Source: JAVMKJ01 sp031732855 (lineage in GTDB: Bacteria; Pseudomonadota; Gammaproteobacteria; Competibacterales; Competibacteraceae). Taken from it: 9,914 nucleotides of DNA. Below the pieces are notes generated by a model. That model saw nothing but the letters and a program-made list of their open reading frames with translations, was not told the origin of the DNA and searched no databases. Each line of letters starts with the position of its first letter. Position 1 is the stretch's first letter. Both the position numbers and the translations under genes were made by a program. The stretch spans positions 1-9,914 of the forward strand of contig JAVMKJ010000212.1 of the NCBI GenBank assembly GCA_031732855.1, in the 5' to 3' direction. Shown here piece after piece: positions 6,298-9,914 of the stretch.

Positions 6298-6322
6298 GTT
6301 CCGGTGATGGACGCGGAACCGG
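6298..6322 (+). other. Hairpin in second kup leader
   Basis: GTTCCG (6298-6303) pairs with CGGAAC (6314-6319) across a 10-nt loop. Alternatively CCGGT (6301-6305) pairs with ACCGG (6318-6322). Both lie in the predicted 5' leader, about 30-50 nt ahead of the Shine-Dalgarno. It does not match a riboswitch class I know. Confidence 0.3.
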
Positions 6323-6349
6323 CCGAAATGCGCACAACAAAAATAAACC

Positions 6350-6356
6350 GGGAGGA
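6350..6356 (+). promoter_or_regulatory. Ribosome binding site of second kup
   Basis: GGGAGGA lies 4 nt before a GTG (6361) and 7 nt before the adjacent in-frame ATG (6364). Spacing and codon favour the ATG; the GTG would add one residue. The in-frame ATG at 6304 lacks such a site. Confidence 0.75.
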
Positions 6357-6363
6357 CAACGTG

Positions 6364-8238
6364 ATGTCGGCGCATGAAAGCAAGAGCCGTTCGTCGGCGC
6401 TGATCGTCGGTGCGATCGGGGTCGTCTTCGGCGACATCGGCACCAGCCCCCTTTACGCGCTCAAGGAAACCTTCGCCGGACACCATCCCATCGCGGTGGA
6501 GCCGGAGAGCATTCTCGGCGTCTTGTCGCTGATCTTCTGGACCATCATGGCGCTGGTCACCCTGAAGTATGTGGCCATCATCATGCGCGCCGACAACCGC
6601 GGCGAAGGCGGCAGCCTGGCCCTGCTCGCCCGCGTGACCGAATTGACCAAGAACTCGGGCGCCACCTGGTTCGTGACCATGCTCGGCATTTTCGCCGCCG
6701 CATTATTCTACGGCGACAGCATGATCACCCCGGCCATCTCGGTGCTCAGCGCGGTCGAGGGGCTGAACGTGGTTGCACCGGGACTCAAGGAGTACATCCT
6801 GCCGATCACCGCGATCGTCCTGACCGGCCTGTTCTGGATTCAGAAACACGGCACCAGCGCCGTCGGTCGCTTCTTCGGCCCGATCATGTGCGCCTGGTTC
6901 GGCGTGCTGGCGATACTGGGCGCGATCAGCATCCTGGACGCGCCGGCCGTGCTGGCGGCGCTCAACCCAGTCCATGCGGTGGAGTTTCTGTTCCGCCATC
7001 CCTGGGAAAGCTTCCTCGCGCTCGGAGCCATCGTCCTTTCCGTGACCGGCGGCGAGGCGCTGTATACCGACATGGGGCATTTCGGCAAATTCCCGATCCG
7101 TGCTTCCTGGTTTGGCTTCGTGTTGCCGGCGCTGGTCCTGAACTACTACGGCCAGGGCGCCCTGCTGCTCAAGGACCCCGCCGCGATTCAGAATCCCTTC
7201 TACCTGCTGGCGCCCGGCTGGGCGCTGATTCCGATGGTGGCGCTGGCCACGGCGGCGACGGTGATCGCCTCGCAGGCGGTGATCTCGGGCGCCTTTTCGG
7301 TGGCTCGACAAGCCGTCCAACTCGGCTACCTGCCGCGCATGAGGATCGTCCATACCTCCCACATGGAGGCCGGACAAATCTACGTGCCGTTCACCAACTG
7401 GACCCTTTACCTCGCGGTCATGGCCCTGGTGTTCGGCTTCCAGTCCTCCAGCAACCTGGCGGCGGCCTATGGGATCGCGGTGACCGGGACCATGATGATC
7501 GACACGATCCTGGTGTCGTTCGTCGCGTTCCTCGCCTGGCGCTGGAACCCCTGGCTGGCCGCGCCCCTGCTCGGCGCGCTGCTGCTGATCGATATCGCCT
7601 TCTTCTCCGCCAACGCCATCAAGCTGCTGCAAGGTGGCTGGTTCCCCATCGTCATCGCGATTGCCTCCTTCACCACGCTGACCACCTGGCGGCGGGGCCG
7701 GCATCTCCTGTTCCAGGAGATGGGCAACCTGACCATGCCGCTCGATCAGTTCATCCGCTCGACCGACAAGGCGGCGCTGAAGCGGGTCAGCGGCACCGCC
7801 GTCTATCTGACCAGCCGGCCCGAGGGCGCGCCCTCGGCGCTGCTGCACAACGTCAAGCACAACGAGGTGCTGCACGCCCGCAACATTCTGGTCACCGTTC
7901 AAACCGCTGAAGTACCGTATGTCCAGGACGCGGACCGGATCGAAATCGTCGACCTCGGCCACACGTTCTATCGGGTGTTCGTGCGCTATGGTTTCATGGA
8001 GCAGCCGAACCTCCCCGTGGCGCTGGAGGGATGCGGCGGAAAGGATCTCCAGTTCGACCTCGGTAAAACCTCGTTCTTCGTCAGTCGGGAAGTGGTGGTG
8101 CCCAAGATGTCCCCGCCGATGATGTTGTGGCGCGAGTTCTACTTCATCTGGATGCTGCGCAACGCCCAGAGCGCCAGCGACTTCTTCCAAATTCCCGCCA
8201 ACCGGGTCGTCGAGCTGGGCACGCTGGTCGAGATCTGA
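6364..8238 (+). CDS. kup: Kup/HAK/KUP family potassium transporter (second copy)
   Basis: A 624-residue K+ transporter paralogous to the gene just upstream. It carries GVVFGDIGTSPLYA (D24), FYGDSMITPAISVLSAVEG (D118 at the E. coli E116 position) and GGEALYTDMGHFGKFPIR (E231), with the standard AVTGTM motif the first copy lacks. About twelve helices span residues 14-448; the cytosolic domain (about 450-624) includes SALLHNVKHNEVLHARNILVTV and ends NRVVELGTLVEI. Its IQKHGTSAVGRFFGPIM and GHFGKFPIR stretches read closer to E. coli Kup than the first copy does. Predicted to import K+ with H+ across the inner membrane. It has its own promoter with operator-like elements, and the K+ channel gene starts 30 nt after its stop, so those two probably form an operon. 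Confidence 0.94.
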   Translation: MSAHESKSRSSALIVGAIGVVFGDIGTSPLYALKETFAGHHPIAVEPESILGVLSLIFWTIMALVTLKYVAIIMRADNRGEGGSLALLARVTELTKNSGATWFVTMLGIFAAALFYGDSMITPAISVLSAVEGLNVVAPGLKEYILPITAIVLTGLFWIQKHGTSAVGRFFGPIMCAWFGVLAILGAISILDAPAVLAALNPVHAVEFLFRHPWESFLALGAIVLSVTGGEALYTDMGHFGKFPIRASWFGFVLPALVLNYYGQGALLLKDPAAIQNPFYLLAPGWALIPMVALATAATVIASQAVISGAFSVARQAVQLGYLPRMRIVHTSHMEAGQIYVPFTNWTLYLAVMALVFGFQSSSNLAAAYGIAVTGTMMIDTILVSFVAFLAWRWNPWLAAPLLGALLLIDIAFFSANAIKLLQGGWFPIVIAIASFTTLTTWRRGRHLLFQEMGNLTMPLDQFIRSTDKAALKRVSGTAVYLTSRPEGAPSALLHNVKHNEVLHARNILVTVQTAEVPYVQDADRIEIVDLGHTFYRVFVRYGFMEQPNLPVALEGCGGKDLQFDLGKTSFFVSREVVVPKMSPPMMLWREFYFIWMLRNAQSASDFFQIPANRVVELGTLVEI

Positions 8239-8252
8239 GGTTCTGGCCCAGA

Positions 8253-8277
8253 TTGGGAGCGACGGGACATGTCCCAA
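8253..8277 (+). promoter_or_regulatory. Ribosome site and start codon of channel gene in palindromes
   Basis: The Shine-Dalgarno GGGAG (8255-8259) is 9 nt before the ATG at 8269. It overlaps TTGGGA (8253-8258), which can pair with TCCCAA (8272-8277) in codons 2-3. The start codon also sits inside a perfect 12-bp palindrome, GGGACATGTCCC (8264-8275). CCCA at 8247-8250 could pair with TGGG at 8254-8257 as a competing fold. Folding would hide the ribosome site, hinting at translational coupling to the upstream kup. Confidence 0.4.
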
Positions 8278-9914
8278 GGGATCCAGCGTTCGACGCGGCG
8301 CCTGTTCCTGTTGCTCGCGAGCATGCCGGCGGCTCTCCTCGTCTTCGCCGTTCTCTACATGCTCGGCTCGACCTATCTGGAGGGCAAACCCGCGACCTTC
8401 TGGGCAAGTTTGGAATGGGCCTCCGAGACGCTGACCACCACCGGCTACGGCGCCTACGCGCCCTGGTACCACCCGGTCATGATCCTGCTGGTCATCCTGA
8501 CCCAGTTCGTCGGCATGTTTTTTCTGGTGCTGGTTTTCCCCATTTACGTGCTGCCGTATATCGAGGAACGGTTCGAGATGCGGCTGCCGCATGTCCTGCC
8601 GCCGATGGGGGGGCGGGTGCTGTTCTACGGCTACGGCCCCGCGATCGACTCGCTGCTGGAGGAACTCCAGCAGGTCAGTTCCGCGTTCGTCATCTTTGAA
8701 GAGGATGTGGCGATGGCCCGCAACCTGCGCGACCGCGGCTACCAGGTGGTGTTCGGCAAGCTCGACGAAGATCCCGACGTTCTGGCCGGCGTGAACCAGG
8801 CGCGGGCGATCGTCGCCAACGCCGACGATCATGCCAACGCGATCTGCATCCTCATCGCCCGCGAGCAGGGATTTGATGGGCCGATTTACGCGCTGGCGAA
8901 CGATCCGCTGTACCGGGCGCCCATGCTCCAGGTGGGCGCGTCGGCGGTCTACACTCCGACCCACGTGCTCGGCGCGGCGCTGGCGGCCCGGGCCAGCGCC
9001 CGCATCAGTCCCCCGGCGGAGGGCCTGCATCTGCTCAGCGCTCAGGTCGGCCTGGCCGAATTCCGGGTCCGGACGGACAGCCCGCTGGCCGGGCAGCGGC
9101 TCGGCGACCTGCACCTGCGCGAACGTCACGGCGTGACCGTCATCGGCCAGTGGCGCGGCGGGAATTTCACCATCCCCAAGGGGCCGGACACGCGCATCGA
9201 ACCCGGCGCGATCCTGGTCGTGGTCGGCGCGCACGCCAATCTGACCCAGGTCGAACACCTGGCCGCGCCGATCCGTCGCACCGGCCCCATCGTGGTGGCC
9301 GGCTACGGCACCGTCGGCGGCAAGGTGGTGGAAATGCTGCGCGATGCCCACGAACTCACCGTCGTGATTGACGAGCAGCTCGTACCGGGGGTGGACATCG
9401 TCGGCAACGTGCTGGAACACGCGACGCTGGCCAGGGCCAACGTGCGGGCGGCGAGCGCGGTGGTGCTGGCCTTGAGCAACGACAGCGAAGGGGTGTTCGC
9501 CACGGCGGTGGTCCGCGATTACGCGCCCGAAGTTCCGCTCATCGTTCGAGTCAACCGGGCGCCGAACGTCGCGCGACTGTACCAGTCGGGCGCGGATTTC
9601 GCGCTGTCGGTGGGCCAGGTGGCGGGGCAAATTCTCGCCTACCACCTGCTCGGCGACCATGCGGTGGCGGTCGAGCAGCGCCTCAAGTTTGTCCGGGTGA
9701 CCGCCGGCGCGCTGGCGGGCCTGCATCCCTGGCGGGCTCAGGTGCGCGAACGGACCGGCGCGGCGGTGATCGCGGTGGAGCGCGACCAAAACGTGTTCGT
9801 CAAATTCGACGACGCTTTCGAGGTGTGCTCGGACGACGTCCTGTTCGTCTGCGGAACGACCGGCAGCCTGGATCAATACCTGCGCGAGTTTCAGGCGACA
9901 CCCGCCAACAGTCC
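8269..9914 (+). CDS. 2TM potassium channel with tandem RCK (TrkA-N/TrkA-C) domains, 3' partial
   Basis: The frame stays open to the window edge, giving 548 residues; probably only a short C-terminus is missing. TM1 is about residues 11-37, then a pore helix and K+ selectivity filter TTGYG (57-61), then TM2 about 68-97. RCK1 follows: a Rossmann domain from 114 (GRVLFYGYGPAI, acidic E144 after strand 2) and a TrkA-C domain about 252-335. RCK2 begins near 341 with GPIVVAGYGTVGG (G345, G347, G350; D368 suits NAD(H)-type binding), and its TrkA-C domain starts about 475. Four subunits would form a pore with an eight-RCK gating ring, as in GsuK of Geobacter, a channel with the same architecture gated by several ligands. 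RCK1 lacks the third glycine of the nucleotide motif. It lies 30 nt after the second kup and is probably co-transcribed. No TrkH-type partner is visible, and the covalent pore argues against a TrkA subunit. Confidence 0.9.
   Translation, partial: MSQGIQRSTRRLFLLLASMPAALLVFAVLYMLGSTYLEGKPATFWASLEWASETLTTTGYGAYAPWYHPVMILLVILTQFVGMFFLVLVFPIYVLPYIEERFEMRLPHVLPPMGGRVLFYGYGPAIDSLLEELQQVSSAFVIFEEDVAMARNLRDRGYQVVFGKLDEDPDVLAGVNQARAIVANADDHANAICILIAREQGFDGPIYALANDPLYRAPMLQVGASAVYTPTHVLGAALAARASARISPPAEGLHLLSAQVGLAEFRVRTDSPLAGQRLGDLHLRERHGVTVIGQWRGGNFTIPKGPDTRIEPGAILVVVGAHANLTQVEHLAAPIRRTGPIVVAGYGTVGGKVVEMLRDAHELTVVIDEQLVPGVDIVGNVLEHATLARANVRAASAVVLALSNDSEGVFATAVVRDYAPEVPLIVRVNRAPNVARLYQSGADFALSVGQVAGQILAYHLLGDHAVAVEQRLKFVRVTAGALAGLHPWRAQVRERTGAAVIAVERDQNVFVKFDDAFEVCSDDVLFVCGTTGSLDQYLREFQATPANS

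Noticed and set aside
6287..6363. c-di-AMP (ydaO-type) riboswitch before kup
   Set aside because: The predicted leader is about 77 nt, too short for that class, and lacks its conserved multi-stem layout. The class is also mainly known from Gram-positive and cyanobacterial lineages.
6703..9876. Very long minus-strand open frame (1057 codons) opposite the second kup and channel gene
   Set aside because: It lies wholly antisense to two clear conserved genes. Its translation is rich in His, Arg, Gln and Asp with no recognisable domain, as expected of the complementary frame of GC-rich coding DNA.
1..9914. CRISPR array, tRNA, rRNA, insertion sequence or defence island
   Set aside because: No regularly spaced direct repeats, cloverleaf sequences, transposase genes or terminal inverted repeats were seen. 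The only nuclease-fold gene, Uma2, is not by itself a defence marker.

Overview
The window looks like chromosomal DNA from a GC-rich proteobacterium, most likely a gammaproteobacterium. That rests on strong third-position GC bias in every gene, proteobacterial-type Kup, MscS and GH57 proteins, Shine-Dalgarno starts, and a CCCTCACCCC...GCGGG palindromic repeat of the REP-like kind scattered through such genomes. A glycogen-accumulating lineage would fit the GH57 gene, but this is a guess from context; no taxonomic marker is present.

Layout. (1) Positions 1-85, minus strand: the first 28 residues of a response-regulator receiver protein, cut by the window edge. (2) 86-328: a divergent intergenic region with a 13-bp palindrome. 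(3) 329-1684: an MscS-type mechanosensitive channel with extra N-terminal membrane helices. (4) 1685-1766: a spacer with two mutually exclusive hairpins and a T8 run. (5) 1767-3095: a GH57 family glycoside hydrolase. (6) 3115-3154: a REP-like palindrome. (7) 3218-3565: a MIF/phenylpyruvate tautomerase homologue. (8) 3591-4184: a Uma2 family (DUF820) nuclease-fold protein. (9) 4278-6167: a first Kup potassium transporter. (10) 6168-6363: a dense regulatory spacer with a likely terminator, a 7-bp dyad, a good sigma70-type promoter, a palindrome over its -10 element, and a leader hairpin. (11) 6364-8238: a second Kup. (12) 8269 to the window end: a two-helix K+ channel with two RCK (TrkA-N/TrkA-C) units in one chain, open at the right edge.

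The genes suggest a potassium and osmotic theme. Two diverged Kup symporters would take up K+, a ligand-gated 2TM-RCK-RCK channel is probably co-transcribed with the second, and an MscS channel nearby would release solutes on hypo-osmotic shock. GH57 (alpha-glucan metabolism), the tautomerase and Uma2 have no clear link to K+ and may simply be neighbours. All genes from mscS rightward are on the plus strand. No RNA genes, insertion sequences, CRISPR array or defence system were seen. The most interesting parts are the kup-kup-channel module and the signals in front of the second kup and the channel.
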